A stretch of DNA of 64,000 bases from Archilochus colubris (Eukaryota; Chordata; Aves; Apodiformes; Trochilidae): positions 141,063,052 through 141,127,051 of the forward strand of contig CM041083.1 of assembly GCA_023079485.1 (NCBI GenBank), given 5' to 3'. Below the pieces are notes generated by a model. It did no database searches, was not told where the DNA came from, and worked only from the letters and a program-made list of their open reading frames with translations. Below, piece after piece: positions 35,184 through 49,915 of this stretch. A program made the translations under genes and the position numbers. Every line of letters begins with the position of its first letter. Within the stretch, counting starts at the first letter, position 1.

Positions 35184-37466
35184 AGTGACCTCCATGCTCT
35201 GAACTCTTCACTGTAGTACTCAGGCTGCTTTTGTATTCCCCCATAAAGTTTGAGGCCCTGTCTCCTCCTTTTACCATTATGTGAACCCACAATTGAATGG
35301 TAAGCAAGGTCATCTCTGAGGCTAAACTCAGCTCAGGCCAGCTTGACCAGTCACAGAGGGTTATGACAGTGAGGTAAGGAGATTGCCTTCGTTCATAACT
35401 TGTGAATAGTTTTTATTGGCATGGATACTGGTACAATCCCTTTAGGAATACATAGCTTTAGCTCAGCTGGGCAGCACAGGAAACCATGCAGGAAGTGAAA
35501 GGAACAAGGGAAGTAGCCATGAGGTTGAGATTAACAGCTATTAAGTATTTGACTAAAATAGTTGATAGCTATTAAAAGACAATTACTGAACAAAAATTCC
35601 CCTTTCCAAAACTCTGTTTCCTGGTGCCAGTCAGTTTCGAAGGTGTGGTGTTGTTTGGTTTGGTTTTATTAGCAGATTAAGACGCATCTGTCTGTGAGTT
35701 TAATGGTACTTGTGAAAGTATAACTATTCAAAACAGTGTTCATGGGCATCTGAGATAAATGAATGACACATGGGTACATGTTTGTCAAAAGCAGAATTCA
35801 AGCCTTCAATTTTCTTCAGTAGACTTTTCACCCATTAACTTGAGCAGCCAGTTTTTGAACTTTATAAACTTTCAGCATTCACAACATGTGGTGACAAGGA
35901 GCTCCGTGAATGTCTCTGTGCTGTGTCATGAAGCAGGATATCCCAGTGGGAGCAAGAAGCAAACTGAAAAGAGCAAGATAAAAGTCAAGTTAAATGTCAG
36001 GTAGATTTAGAGTCATAGGAGAATGTACCTGAGGGAAGGTACATTTCCCTTAGAAAAAACAAAAAAACAATTCCTAAATGATACCAGAAGTCATTATGTT
36101 ACATATCTCTTACTCAAGCTAGATATGGGGAAGTTCCATGGATGATGCATATAACTTTATCAAAACAACAGTATTGTGAGAAATGGATTTGACTTGACTG
36201 AAGACTGACAACTGCCTTCTAGCTGGGCTGATGAGAATGCTGCTTCCTTCAGGAAAATCTTACTGCTCAATAAAAGAAGGAAATTAATCTCATTCAAAGG
36301 ACTTAAGAAGGGAAGAAAAAACAAAATGCCAAGTAATCAAAAGGCAGAGATTAATGTCTTTTCCAGTAGTTTGGAGATGGGCATAACAAAAGCAAAATGT
36401 CAGATATAACATTCAGAATTGTAGTAATTATATGTCCCCTTTAACACAGACTATGAAGACATAAAATATCAGAAGATATAAATCCTGTGGTATGAATGTG
36501 CCACTACGAAAATGACACATGCTGAGGATTTGCTTAAAGATGTTACAACCAAATTAAGTCACTGTACTCTAAGCTTACTTAGTGGAACAGTCATCATGGT
36601 TTTAGTAAACATGATAGAATCTTCTCTTTCAGGTACTTTCTGAAGGACTGACTCAACACAGAAATACAAAATCTGAAAATTGAACTCCTCCTTTGATAGA
36701 TTAGTGACTTATTTTGGGTAGATGTAGGTCAGTGACTGAGAGATAAAGAAATAACCTACCAGACCTTTGTCTGGAAATCCCTATTGGTAGGAATAATCCA
36801 GTGTTACTGTGAAAACTGCACAATAGAATGCCTTTTTATTGGAAAAAATCTCTGAAAATTGGCATAAAAAAAGGTTTTCAGACAAGTACCTGCTTCTGAA
36901 ATATTTTTATATTGATAGAGCCTGTTTATATAAGCTGAATGCATACTTCTGTAGGATGGTTAATAAAAGTGTGTTTTAAAACAATAACACATCAGAAGTG
37001 TAAGCACCTTTAGTCTGTGCTATAAATTGTTACATTCATTTGTGTATAGGTAAAATATATATACAGAGAGGTATTTGTACCAGACCAAACAGGAAAAGAT
37101 AGTGATAATGATATTTTTACAACAGGAATAATTTCAATTACCCTTCTAAGTAGTAAACGTAAGGTTTGATTAATTATTTTGCCTGTCTCAAGGCATCATC
37201 AACATTCCTTTAATAGCAGAGTCAATTACGATCTCCATTCAAATTCTCATTTTTTTCTTAAGTCTAGAAGTAAGTGAGGCATCCTGTACCTTTCCTCATA
37301 GAAGCTTGTGCCTAATTTAGTCAGGTGCCCTTCATGTCTCCTGTAGTAGATACTGATAAAGGACAATGTATAATACCTCAGTGTGGGAAAAGAGCTCCTC
37401 TGCACCTCTCACTTCATGTACAAGGTTGTTTCTTCAGTGTATTCTCAACAGCTTTGCTCAGTTGAT
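35184..37466. other. Intergenic, no gene or repeat recognised
   Basis: AT-rich. The 81-codon frame at 35759-36004 shows no known similarity and no splice support. Confidence 0.5.
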
Positions 37467-37720
37467 AATCATAGAATAATTTGGGTTGGAAGAGACCTCT
37501 AAAGGTCATCTAGTCCAACCCCCTGCAGTAAGCAGGGAAATCCTCAACTAGATCAGGTTGCTCAGAGCCCCATCAACCTTCACCTTGAATATCTCCAGGG
37601 ATGAGGCCTCAACTACCTCCCTGGGCAACCTGTTCCATTTTTTCTGCTATTCTCATGATAAAAAACTTTTTCCTAACATCCAGGCTAAATCTACTCTTCT
37701 TTAATTTAAAATTTAGTTTC
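37467..37720 (-). mobile_element. CR1 LINE 3' fragment
   Basis: Starts AATCATAGAATAATTTGGGTTGGA, with reversed 3' UTR (CATCTAGTCCAACCCC) and the reversed ORF2 end up to about the LDVRK region. This is the subfamily with TCCTCAACTAGATCAGGTTG, also seen in the copy at 54145. Similarity fades after about 37.70 kb. Confidence 0.9.
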
Positions 37721-37915
37721 TAATTTTATATTGAAGTCTCATCTAGGAGGTTCTTCTTCTTCCCCTGTACAGGCTGTTGTACAGGTTAATGGCAACTGAG
37801 GAGTGCCAAGGGACAACTTCCACACTGAGAACCCCCCTCAAGAATTGTAATCTACTACAACCTTTGTCAAACTGATCTCCTAATTGTTTTACTGATGTAT
37901 TCCTTAAACTTGTAT

Positions 37916-38348
37916 AGGCTGGTGAAAGGACTTGAGCACAGACCCTGTGAGGAGAGACTGAGGGAGCTGGGGCTGTTCAGCCTGGAGAAGAGGAGGCTCA
38001 GAGGAGACCTCATAACTCCCTACAACTCCCTGAAAGGAGGGGGTAGCCGGGGGTTGCCTGGTCTCTTTTCCCAGGCAACTCTCAGCAAGACAAGAGGGCA
38101 CGGTCTCGAGTTGTGCCTGGGGAGGTTTAGGTTGGATATTAGAAAGAATTTCTTTACGGAGAGGGTGATCAGGCATTGGAATGGGCTGCCCAGGGAAGTA
38201 GTGGATTCTCCATCCCTGGAGATATTTAAAAAGAGACTGGATGTGGCACTCAGTGCCATGGTCTGGTAACTGCAGCGGTAGTGGATCAAGGGTTGGACTC
38301 GATGATCTCTGAGGTCCCTTCCAACCCAGCCAGTTCTATGATTCTATA
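37916..38348 (+). mobile_element. CR1 LINE, 5'-truncated, open ORF2 end
   Basis: Very similar to the copy at 34650-35183. It begins at [20 protein letters not shown] and continues through [20 protein letters not shown] to the tail GTTCTATGATTCTATA. The frame is open to the family stop region, so this is another fairly young copy. It lies about 200 bases from an oppositely oriented CR1, with their 5' ends facing each other. Confidence 0.95.
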
Positions 38349-40925
38349 ACTCCCAGTGCTCTTCAGAAACTCTGGGCAATGAAATACGAATTTAGAGTAA
38401 TATTCTGCCAGGCACTGCAGTTCCCACTGTATCAAAAATGTCTTGGTGAGGAAAACAGCAAAATTTGGAGAAGGCAATAGTGTGCCTCAGCTGGGAAGAA
38501 GAGAGCAGAGAGAAGGTGAGGAGAGATGAGTGGGTCAGCCTTTGAAGCTCACTTTAAAAGGAAAGGCACAGGCCATGGGAGGTATCTCAGTAGTGTAGAA
38601 TGGGTCTCTTTCTCTCCCCCAGAGGGTTCTTAGGAGCCACGCAGGTACTTAGAGGGGGATAAGATGGTGGGTTCTTATTGTAGTCCAGAGTCTCAGTATT
38701 TTAGCAGAGTAGACACACATTGTGTGCAACTACAGCATTTTTTTCTTGCAGGAGAGAAGCAGCTTGCCAATTCTCCAAAGCTTGTGTTTAGGATAAAATA
38801 AAGATGCATAATAAAGATAGAAGCTATGTAGTGCCTAGATAGCAGAAAGAAGGCCACAAAGCCTTACCTAGAGGCTGCTTCCTGTGGCCAAACATTGTAT
38901 GATGGTGGAGAGATGAGGATTCTTAGCCACTTGGCAAACTAAGGCAGTAAATGAGGTGAATCAGTGAATCACATTCAGCTGGAGATAGTGCAAGTGAGGC
39001 CTGGGTTTCAGAGTTCAGGTGGCTCTCCACAAGCCTCACTTGCTAGCACAGTGACTTGGAGCTATCACTGCTTTAGGTCAGCTGCCTCTTTCACCCCTGG
39101 ATAGGGTCACTTTTACACCATCCCACTTGTGACTGTACCCGTGCTGGCTCAAAAACAACTGAGGAACTTGGCCTTTGATTTTAAAAAGGAGGATGATGCT
39201 CCAATCCCTGTTGATACCCCCGTGGGGAAGAAACTCTTCAATTAAAATGTCAGCACTTTATCTTCCAAATTCCTAGCTTGGTTCATTATGGCAGCACAAA
39301 GGAAGGGCTACAGCCTCGTTCATTTCTTCTGCTTGATTTGAAAGTACCAGAATTAATGGTGCATATGGTGACATGGGCTGCTTGTGGAGATAAAGAGATG
39401 ATGTAGGGTTGAAACAAAAAATGGTGACAGGTTTTAAAATGCATTTTCTCTCCTTGGGGCCAAGACACTTTTAGCAGCATTTGAGAGTCTTCCAGACACT
39501 TTGGTTTGTAAAATACTGAATTTTCAGTCAGGGAAAAAGAATTGAAAGTAGCTGGTGGACCATGACTTACTCCTGGAGAGTTTTAGCCATCCAGGAGATG
39601 GATTATGGCACGCTGCCATGGAGGTTTAGACATCCAAATAGAGGACAAAAGATGCAGAGCCAGTACCACACAAAGCATTTAACAATGGAAATATGCATAA
39701 AAGAAAACCACATTTGGAGAGTTTTACAAGGGTTTTCCTTTCCCCCTCCTCTTTCCTCCTTTTATCAGTTTTGAAGCCTTCATTCACATTCAAAGTGATT
39801 AAGGAGAACATGTTACAGGTCTTCCACCTTTGCCCTCCAATCTCATTGTTCAAAACAAAGTGTCTGTGAAGTCATCATATTCTGATGCTGATGATAGCAA
39901 TAAACTCAGTGGAGGAAGCACACATCAGTTCTAGGTCCCTCCTGTCCCTAATTTTTGTCTCCTTCAGTTGTCAGGCATGGGCTTTCTCCTGACCTCAAAG
40001 CTATCACTTAAGCATCAGAGTCCCAACCCACAAGCATTATGTGGTTGGACCTTAAGGACAATATTTTATACAGTGCAGGCAGGACCTACAAGAACCCAAG
40101 AGAAACCTCTCTAGGCTGAAAAGATTAAGCCATGAATAAAGGTTGAGATTGGCTTAGAACTACAGTGAGTCAGGCTGGTATTTGATGTGTATGTGGCCTG
40201 CATCCCTGGTAACAAACTTCCTTCTTTCCTGTCCCTGGACCCTCCAAGATGGAGACCTTAAATCATCAGATGCAAGGGGCTGTGCAGAGGTGAAAAGGGT
40301 TCTCCTGAAGGAGCAGGACAAAAATCAAAGCCCTTCTGCCTGGCTTGCTCCCTCCTTCATGCAGGATTGCCTGCCACACTGGAAAAAAGGTTCTGATGGT
40401 GCTGGCAGTGGCACAGGGGAGTTGAAGGGTGACAGCCCACTGAGGCAGCTCAAAAGCTGACACCATGCAGTTTCCCAAGAGGAGTTTCAGACTGTCCAAG
40501 TGCAGCCATTGAAGACAACCATCTTTTAATTAGCTGCTCTGTTCCCCCTCAGCAAATAAACTACAACATTGGATAGCAAAACATGAGACATTCTTTGCTT
40601 GTGCAGAGGTGAAAGCAGACAGATAAAGAGAACTGGAACGAGAGCAGGAAACCAGTCTCCCTGTCATGCACTTTTTCAGTGCTAGTAAACAAAATGGTCA
40701 CTGAAATATGGGTGGGGGAAAATAGAGTGAGAGATAAAATACATCAGCTTGTGTGGGATGAATACACAGAAACAACATGGAAACAAATGTGCAAATGAAG
40801 CCCAGTGTCATTCTTGATTTCATAGACTTTTAAGGAAAAAAAATCTTATATTTGGAGATCAGATGGCTGTTCATGGTAAACAGATACCTTAATAAATCAG
40901 GCCATCATTTTGCCTCACAGACTAT
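38349..40925. other. Intergenic, no gene or repeat recognised
   Basis: No splice-supported exon and no repeat I can name. Confidence 0.5.
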
Positions 40926-41010
40926 GAATCATAGAACCACAGAATGCTTTGGATTGGAAGGGACCTTAAGGATTATCTAGTTCCAATGCCCCTGCATGGG
41001 CAAAGGTGCA
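40926..41010 (-). mobile_element. CR1 LINE 3'-end scrap
   Basis: About 85 bases: AATCATAGAACCACAGAATG, then GGATTGGAAGGGACCTTAAG and CTAGTTCCAATGCCCCTGCA, the reversed CR1 3' terminus. Confidence 0.85.
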
Positions 41011-44000
41011 AACGATGGCTTACATAGTACATAACTTTGTCCCCTCATGTGACTTTCCACTCACACTTCAGCCACCTGCTGTACCACAGAGGTACCAGAC
41101 TCAAAAGACAGTGAGATGCTAACTGGTAAGCTTCTGTATTCTCTGACATTTAAAGGTGCTTTTCCATTTGTAATAATACCTTAGTTTTAGGAGCTGGCCC
41201 ACTTTTCAGAAGATCAGCTATAAAGGTAGGAATTGCACAAAGCCTTCAGTCCTGGCTCTGTTCCATGCTGAGATTTCAAGACTTAAGCCTGTCTGTTTCA
41301 GGACATGATGCTACAGTGCCTCACTGCCTGGGTCACTGGTAGGGATGGGGAAGGGCATGAGGAGAGGCAAGGAAGCACCATGCAGATGGAGCTGGGGAAA
41401 GAACCTTCTTCAGAAAGGGAAACTTTGTTGAGAGCTCATGCTGATGGGAGGGCATCACTTGTACATCCTTTCTGGCAGCAGCAGTTTGGAAGTATTAGTG
41501 ATTTTTAGTGTGCAAACTGAGCCCAAGAGATATGAATTAGAGGGTCAGGGTGTAGGTGAGGCTTTAAAAAAAGCCTGGTGAGTGAAATGTAAGTGCATAT
41601 AGCTAATGCTCTCATACTGCCATAACTCCCATATATAGGCACATTACTTCTATTTATATAACTATACAGACATGTTCATGTGTCCCGTTCAAATATGTTG
41701 TTGTATTAATAAAAAAAAAAATTGAACCTTAATGGGGTTCAGAGACAGTAGGACCTTTTTTTTCCCCAGCTAATTGTAAATCTTTGGATTTATTTTGAGT
41801 TATTCTTTGTTAATTGATCCTTAGCTCTACACATATATTTATTACAATAACCAATCCTAACAACACAATTTAATATGAGAAATAAGCCATCCACTTGATC
41901 TATTTGTTGTGTCTTTTTGTTTTGTGTCATCACTCATCTACTTCCAAGGCTTTTCTATGGTTTAAGTATGAGATTGCCCCAGAATAAAAGTATTAAGGAT
42001 TTCTCTTCAGAATGCTCCCTCACTGTTGTTGGATGCCCTCAGCCTTGCATTATGCCTGCTGAGGTGCAAGGAGACATGAGACTTCCTTGCCTGATGGCTC
42101 CCAAACCCAAGGGTTCAGCTCACATCAGACAATCATACCTGCTCCTCTCCCAGTGCCTCTGCACCTTGTCTAGGAAAAGAAACCTTTTAAGGTGAACTTG
42201 AATAACAGTCTGACATACCCCATATGCTATTTTATGTTCATCAGGATATGTGTTTATACAGAAAATAGCTATTTCTTGAGCATTTCTGAAACCTAAAATC
42301 TGACCCACACAAAAGCTATGAATAACACATGGTAAAAGTTTCTCATTTAGCATTTATAAAGAAGAAATTTTGGGGAATCTAGTTTAGTACTGGGATCATT
42401 TTAGTAAAACCAAACCAATGGAGCTTGAAACCAGGACTTCACAATGAGCCTGAGTTGCATCAACATTCACAAAAGGAAGCTCTGGATTTGGGGGATGGAG
42501 CAGTTCTGTGGTTCCTTATTTCTGCTGGGCTGCACAAGACAGAAGGCAGATGAGGAGACCTTGTTAAAAACAGCTGCTTTCTGCATTTGTAGCCAGCTCT
42601 ACACATGCTATGTATGTTTTTCATTTTAAATAATACATACCCCAAGGTTCAAACGAGCTGGTAGATGTGGTCATGGCTACTAAGATATAGTAGCTTGTTT
42701 CAAGCTCTACAGGTGCTTACTGCTTTCTCTTTTCAATATAACTTTCCAAAGTGCCTTCATTTGGCTGCTAGACTTTTATTTAGGCTCTCTCAAGTAAAGA
42801 CATTGATCTCTCACCATAACTCCTTTAGTAATAGCTAAGCTTAGTGATGCACTTGGCTGTTGTCCCTGGAAGGCTTTCTGAGCAGAGATTCTAGGTGCAC
42901 GTTTCCAATGCCACATTTTAGTCACTTGGGAGCATTTTTCCTAAACCAAGTGTGGTTTAATGGACCTTGATTTTGTATTGCCTTTGCATGCAAATTCCTG
43001 CTGAGCATGATGCCAACCTGGCATGTTCAAGGCAAGTGGCATCAGACCCAAGGGCTCTGTGCCCTGACAGTACACTCAGAGTAATTTAAGATTTTGAGTC
43101 TGAACCCTCCTACATCTGTACTGAAGCTTTTATACATGATGTCAGAATTTGGCATAGTTCAGGAGAGCAAAGTCAAATTAACCTGAGGTCACATTCTTTG
43201 GAAATAAGAACTTCATAGGGCTCAGAAAAAAAACTAAGGGAAGTGTTATTGGCATTCAGGGGTCAAACTAACACAGGTTTCCTGAACACAGTCAGAGAGA
43301 ACTAAGCTGGAACACCAACAGGAATCCCTTAAAAACTGCAGTATGACTGTGAGAGTTATTTAATATTAACATACAGGACAGAGCATTTTGGAAGAGCTCC
43401 TTTTGCCAGGCATCATTTTGTACCACTACATTAATTCTCTCTGCAAGTTGCTGGCAATTATTCCCTCAGATCTTACACTTCTCTTGTTAGCAGCAGGTAG
43501 CTGAGTGTCACCAGGCTACACCCTGTACCCACCATAAATAAATACAGGCACACCATGAATCCAGGTTCTCACTTGCCTTGGACTATGGTGGAATACAGAA
43601 ATACAAGATTTTCTCTCTCCTTAATGACTTTGGAATGTGTTGCCAGCACAAACATCCCCTGGCAGAACCAGCCCTGTTGGGGTTCATCTGTGGTATGAGA
43701 ATGGAGAAATACCACTGGGATTCTTACATCCAAACTGGAGACTGCAAAACCCCATCCACAAAAGCCAAATTCTTTCTGTTCTTTTGGCTGGTTTAGGTTG
43801 GGTTTGAGTCTTTATACTCAGTTAGCAAATACCTTGGTCTGTCAGATTGAGAAGAAAGAGCTGAAGAGTTAGAAGTGCCACTCCCCTGAGGACAGCTGAT
43901 GGCCAAAGCTGTGACCCAAGGAGCCCCCAGGCAGCTGCAAGGTAACACCCCCCCTGCTTGACTCCAGCATCTCCTTCTGCACATCTCTGGGACCTTTCTC

Positions 44001-47000
44001 AGGCTGAGAACCTCAACAACCCTCCTCAAGTGCCTTTTTAAAATATGGTGATGATCATATTTGATTTAATAGTTTCATGGCTACTCTGCTCACTTGGGGA
44101 GTGTGAAGGTCAGCCTGTATCTGAGGTCAGGCTGTGTCCACTTGGCCAGCAGTGCTTCAGGAGTACATTGGCTACTAATTAAATTTATTAATGAAAGTGG
44201 ACCATCATTACTGACTCACCCAGTGAGAAGGCACTGATTTGGTTTGTTATCCTTCCAGTATTTAATGAAAAATGCACAAATGGCTCTTGGCATATGGCCC
44301 ATACCTGCCCTGTGTCAGGCAAGTATTCTAACCACTTACCCTGTCTTTTCCACAGTTTCCATGTGTTCAGCCAAGCATTTATAGAAAAGCCTTAGCTCCG
44401 TGGATACTTTTGAAGCAAGGGCAGAGATTCTGCCCTATAGAGACTGAATTGAGAGGGATCTGCCTGCAGCCTTTTGGGATGAATCTAAATCTTGGAGTAC
44501 AGGTTTGCTATAAACAGCTTTTCTTGGTCCCTCCTCAGCATGTGCAACCCTAAGCTTTGGGGTGCAGTGTGAGGAGTCTTAACTCCATATATTCTGCATA
44601 ACAGCCCCTGGGCTGCCTCTGAGATTTAAGTTCAGTTTGGGCAGAACTTGTAGGATCTTTACTGTGGGTTGAACTAAAGTTCAGATTTTATGTATATAAA
44701 GGACAGATTCCTGTCTTGTCCTTCTGCATGTGTTTATCCATGATAAACACAAGGCCACTTTCCACCTCACTGAAAAAAGGATGTTTAATTTGAAAAATTA
44801 TAATAAAGCAGCATGTACAATGGGAATAAAACATGAGCTGAGAGCAACATTCTTGCTATAGTGCAAGCATCTTTAGAAAGAGATTAAATAAAGATACACA
44901 TAATTTTAATTTCTTATGCATTTTGGTTGTTCTTTCTGAACAAGAACATTTAATAATTTTGATTACCACAGAATTCTCATAAATCTGGAGGGCTTCCATG
45001 CAGTTGAATGAAACTGTCTTAATCAGTCTGGAAGATTATGGCCACCTGTTGACAACAAAGGTTAATCTAACCCAGCCTTCAGAGATTTTTAATTATCAGC
45101 AGACAATTCACGTGCATGCATGCCAGTGTTGAGTTCTGCTTTGGACATAAATGCCTACCATTTATGCCCTTTCAGCTGTATTGCACCATAAATAAACATG
45201 AAGCATTTCCTTCCTAGAGCACTTTGTTCCATTTTTTACTTCTTACTTAGACATTTGTTCCCTATCTAGATGTTGCTTGTTTATTTATAAGCTGCAATTT
45301 TCTTCCTGTGTTAAAAATTTCCTGCTCTACAGCATCCTAGAATTCTCCCACAAAAAGGATGCCAGGTCTTTAGTCTTAATTTTACCTCCTCATCTGTTTA
45401 TATGAGACAGTTGTTTGTGGAAACTTCTACCATTTTCATTTTGATGAAAGACACCTCTAGGAGAACGTCTATGGGTAGTCTACTGTGCATGTGCTGTTCA
45501 TGCAGCACCCAGCATGTCCTGGATTCTCATTCAAGGATAAAAGAAGTACTGTTGCATGTTTTAGAAATCCTAAATCTACAGAGATATGCAAATGGAAAGA
45601 GAGAAAGTAGGACATGGAAATCTTAATGGGTTGGAGTCTGGCCATGTCCTGCTTACTCAAGAGTCTTTTGTTTTGATTTTCTGCTCTGGAAAGGTGGGTG
45701 AAGCAATCAATCATGCTGGCTGCAAGTGGTTTTGGGGGGGGGGTCTCACTAACAATTTCTGAACGCTGGTCAAAGGGGCACCCCTGGACTTCAGCTCAAT
45801 GCACATAACACAAGCAGCTGAACACCCTCTGAGATGTTTATGGTTGTGTAAGCACAGGGACGATCATAGAGGAGCAGTCAAGGGACAGAGGGTCATATGG
45901 GACCAAGGGGCCAAGGCAAGACCTTGACAAATGAAGGAAATTGCTAAAGGAACTATTTAGGGAGAGACAGGAGAAAGACAAGTAATAAGTGCTGTGGCAT
46001 TTTAACTCCTCAAATAGCTACTGTGCTTTCAGCAAGCCATAATTTGACCCTAATCTTACGATCATATTACAAATAAAAGGTAAAATTTTAATTAATTGCA
46101 CAATGAGCGAGAGAGAAACGAATTCTTCTTTTCTGTAATGATGATGTGCATTTGTTAGTGTTCTCCTGCTGCCTACATAAATGGCAGGCAGAGTTTTGTG
46201 GTGCTCTGGCAGTGCTTCTGGAATTGGATTGTATCTCCTCTCTTCCACTTGGCATCACAGAACAGTTACTCTTAATTGTGCCTTCTATCTTATTATTAAA
46301 CACTGCTTCTTATCATGCTCCATCTCTTCCCTAATCTGCTTTTCATCTTTTGCATTGCCTCTCTATAATTGCAACATCCCTGCCTCATGGCCCTGAATTA
46401 TTTCCTATCATCTTCAGGTGCAACAGCTTGTTTGGGGGATTTTGACAGCTTCATTTGTCTTAATGCTGTTCAGCTCTCCCCTGGAGCTCTGGCTTGTTGG
46501 GTTCTGACACTGGCCAAGAACAGGAGCAGTTCCTACAGCTACTGGTTATCCAAACTCTATCCCAGGGGATGAGGACCTTGAACCAGAGCTGCCTGCATGT
46601 GGTGAGAGTCTTGAAAAGCTCAACAAGTCCAACAGTAAAGGCACTGTGGTCTGAAAAATGAGAATCAGTTTTTGGTACCATGCTGCCCTGTCTTGTCTTC
46701 AACAAGGCAAATAGAAAAGGTAGCAGTGGCTGCCAGCCCACAGACAGTAGGTAGAGCAAGGATTCTGCATCATTGTCCAGAGACACTGGCACAGTGTAAG
46801 CAGGGCATGGCACAGGTTGTAAAATGCACTCAGAAGAAATGTTTCATATATGCAGTCATTGCCTTCTAAAAATCCTCATGCCAGCCCCCCATGCAGCCAG
46901 AGAGGAATTGCCTCCAAGTCACTGAAGTAAATATATTAATTTTTTCAAATCCTAGGAGCCAGCCAGCCCTCCTTGCCAGGAAGAGGATTAGGCCATCATT

Positions 47001-49915
47001 TGGGGGTTGGAGCAGAGGAAAGGACTAAATACAAGCAATAATAAATCCATCTATTCATATTGAAGGAAAGAGTAGACATTGGTAAGTACCTGGCATGTAA
47101 GAAGCTGATCTGGAAGTTAGGAAGCAAGCAAGCAAGAGCTCATCTGGGGTCAGGTCAGACTACTCTAGAGGAGCAAGAAGACCCCAAAATCCTAAAGTAT
47201 CCTACCCAGTTAAACAGCAGATATTGAATGAAAAAAAAGTTCATAATTGGTGAGCTTGCTAAATACCCAGCAGCAGCCAGCTATGGGCTGAGGTGCTGAG
47301 TACAGCAATGCCAGAAACTTCAGACAGGGAAACTTAATACTGAGTCTGTATTGCTGCTATCAATTACTTTTCTTTCATTTATAAATAATGCTGGGTTGCT
47401 TAGGTTGCCATTAGAAGTTCTAAGAATACCTGAGGTGATATCCCTTTCCTTTAGAAAGACTTGGTTTAATACATTGTATGGTCTAAAGGGCATCACTGCA
47501 GAAAGAGGCAACAAAGCCACAAAGCAATAATGAGGTGCATGGAAAAAGAATTTTCTTTCTATATTAGGAGGAATCTGAAATCTTCTGTCCTTTTTCCTGG
47601 GAGAAAACAGAGATACCTACTTGCCAGGTAGTCACTTAGAAGTTGATTTCACCTATTTGTGAAGAGGAGGAGTGCTACCTGGGAAAGCCCTGCTCAATCC
47701 ACCTTTTACCTAATGAATGCTTAGAGTTTCCTTAAAGGAAAAGGTTATTTCTCTCCTTTTCGTTCTCTCTAGGGTACTTTTTATTCCTGATTCCCCTTAA
47801 TCTGTGGCTTGTGCCATTGTGGTGCCTATCAGTCCCCTGTAATAACAACTGAACCCACCAGCCAAACATGATCACACTTGGCAGAGGGTTGGACCTTTCA
47901 AGGGTAACCGAGCTGTGCAGGGGAAACCAGATCATGAAGGGAGAGAGAGTAGTACTGCACTCACTGAGAAAGGGTTTCAGAGAGAGTTCAGCCACATCAT
48001 GAGGCACCAGAGGAGTTACACAGGGGAGAGAAACATGGGAACAAGCTCTACCAACTCTGATTATTACAGAGTGACTTTGTCTGAGGAGCTTTAAAAACCC
48101 AGATGGACTGTTCACACTGACAACATCAAGTATGTGTCTGCATGTAGATGAATCAATTCTCCATCTTTCAGCCTCCCAGATGAGGTGTGTTGGACTAGTT
48201 CAGTCCAGCTCAGTTTTATTTTATCTACAGAATCAGATTTATTGTTCTTCTCTAAACAATTTTAAAAGACAGTGTCCAGAAGGCATCTCAGGCACTCTGC
48301 CCTTTAAGAATCAATTACTGAGTGCTTATACAAATCACTTACAGGAAAGGAATATCTAGTAAAATGTAAGTCTGCTTATTCTTCTCTTCATGGACTGGGC
48401 TTCTCAAACAGTCTATGCCATTAGACAGAAAGAGGACAACATTTATTTTCCACCCTGTCAATATCTCATAGTCATGTGAGTGCACTTTGTGGTTTCCCCA
48501 ATACAAAGCAAATATCCTGATTTGTTTCGCAATATTTCGATGTCCTGGAAAACCTGTGAAGCCCACTGAAGGAAATTATGATGGATTGCAGGTATAGGAA
48601 CGGAAAGGCAGAGTTTTCCATCAGAACCCAGCAAAATGACACACAGCAGATGATTATACCTCCCCAGGCAGGTTTGTGCTGCTTCCAGGGAGACCTTCTC
48701 TCAGCAGGAAACAAGGTTTTACACTTCCTTATTATGAAAGGACATCTGATAGCCCAGATTGCTCTACAAGGCAATCTATCATTTATTTATTTGGCTTTAA
48801 TAGGATTGAATAGCTGTCTGCACCTCCTGGATGCATCCTGCTTTCTGCTCTGTAGTTGACTGATAGGCACCATTAACATCGAGGTGGACAGATAAATTGA
48901 TTTCAGGGGGAAGAGATGCATGTTTCTGAAGCTGAATTCTGTGTGCTTATTCCCACAGCCAGAAAGCTACAGCAGAACTTGGAAAAGATGCAGAGATGTG
49001 TCATGATGCATCTCTGCATAGGCAGCAAGGATGATCAGAGATACCAAGTGGTGTCTGCACCAGAAACCACTAAAGGAGGAGAGATCTTCTGTTTGAAAAG
49101 GGCTGGCATGAGGGAGATCAGTAAGACCTCAGGAAGAAAGTCAGTGGGGTAGAGTTGCTGGCTGCCTCTTCTAATCCAAGAAGCAGTGGACAGCAGTTTT
49201 GAAGGATAGAAAAACACCTGTGCATACAACATGCAGGTAATGTGTGGGCTTCCTTGCCAGAGGCCTTGCCAGACCTTAAAGGTCACCTGAGCTCAGAAAG
49301 CATCCAAGCCTGGTGAAAAACAGTCATCACCACTGGTTCAGATGGTAGAAGTGTCCCTCTGTCTCTCTGTCCCTTTATCCCTCAGGGGCATTTTGGATCT
49401 GTGTCTTACACCTGGATATGGTGGCAGGCATCTGGACAAAGGCTGCCAGGTGCCCCACAGCTGCCTCCCACTCCCAGCCCAGTCAGTATTTATGTGTGCA
49501 GGGCTTCTTGCTCCATGGTATCTGGTGGGGCTGATTGAGGCCAGAAAGTCCCCTCTGGCTGGGAGAATGGTCTCAAGATGTGGAACAGTTCCTTGTCTGG
49601 TGGGTGTTGGACCAAGTGCTCCCAAAGGGCTCAGCCACTTGAGCTGAGGATAAGCCCACACTGTAGATGCAATGTCCTGCAAACCATTTATACAGAAAAG
49701 AAAGAAATAAATAAACCAAACAAACCACAGAAAGTAGTTTCAACTCAAAGAGTGTGTGCTGGGGAGACTATCTTCTCATCCCAGCTTCCAAGCCCCCCAC
49801 CTGGGCCCTTGAGCATACACGATCATGTTCAGCTCATTCGGCACCCTTTTTGTGCATTAGTGACATCTTATATGTCCTCCTCAGGTTGCTCCTCAGATAG
49901 GGTTTCCATTAGTTA
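41011..49915. other. Longest unexplained intergenic stretch
   Basis: Nearly 9 kb in which I recognise neither genes nor transposons. It is AT-rich with scattered homopolymers, including a run of 10 G near 45734. Frames such as 46460-46813, 47732-48115 and 48472-48774 (minus) or 48578-48859 and 49342-49647 (plus) have no known similarity and no flanking splice pattern. It is upstream of TMEM255B, so distal regulatory DNA is possible but unproven. Confidence 0.45.
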
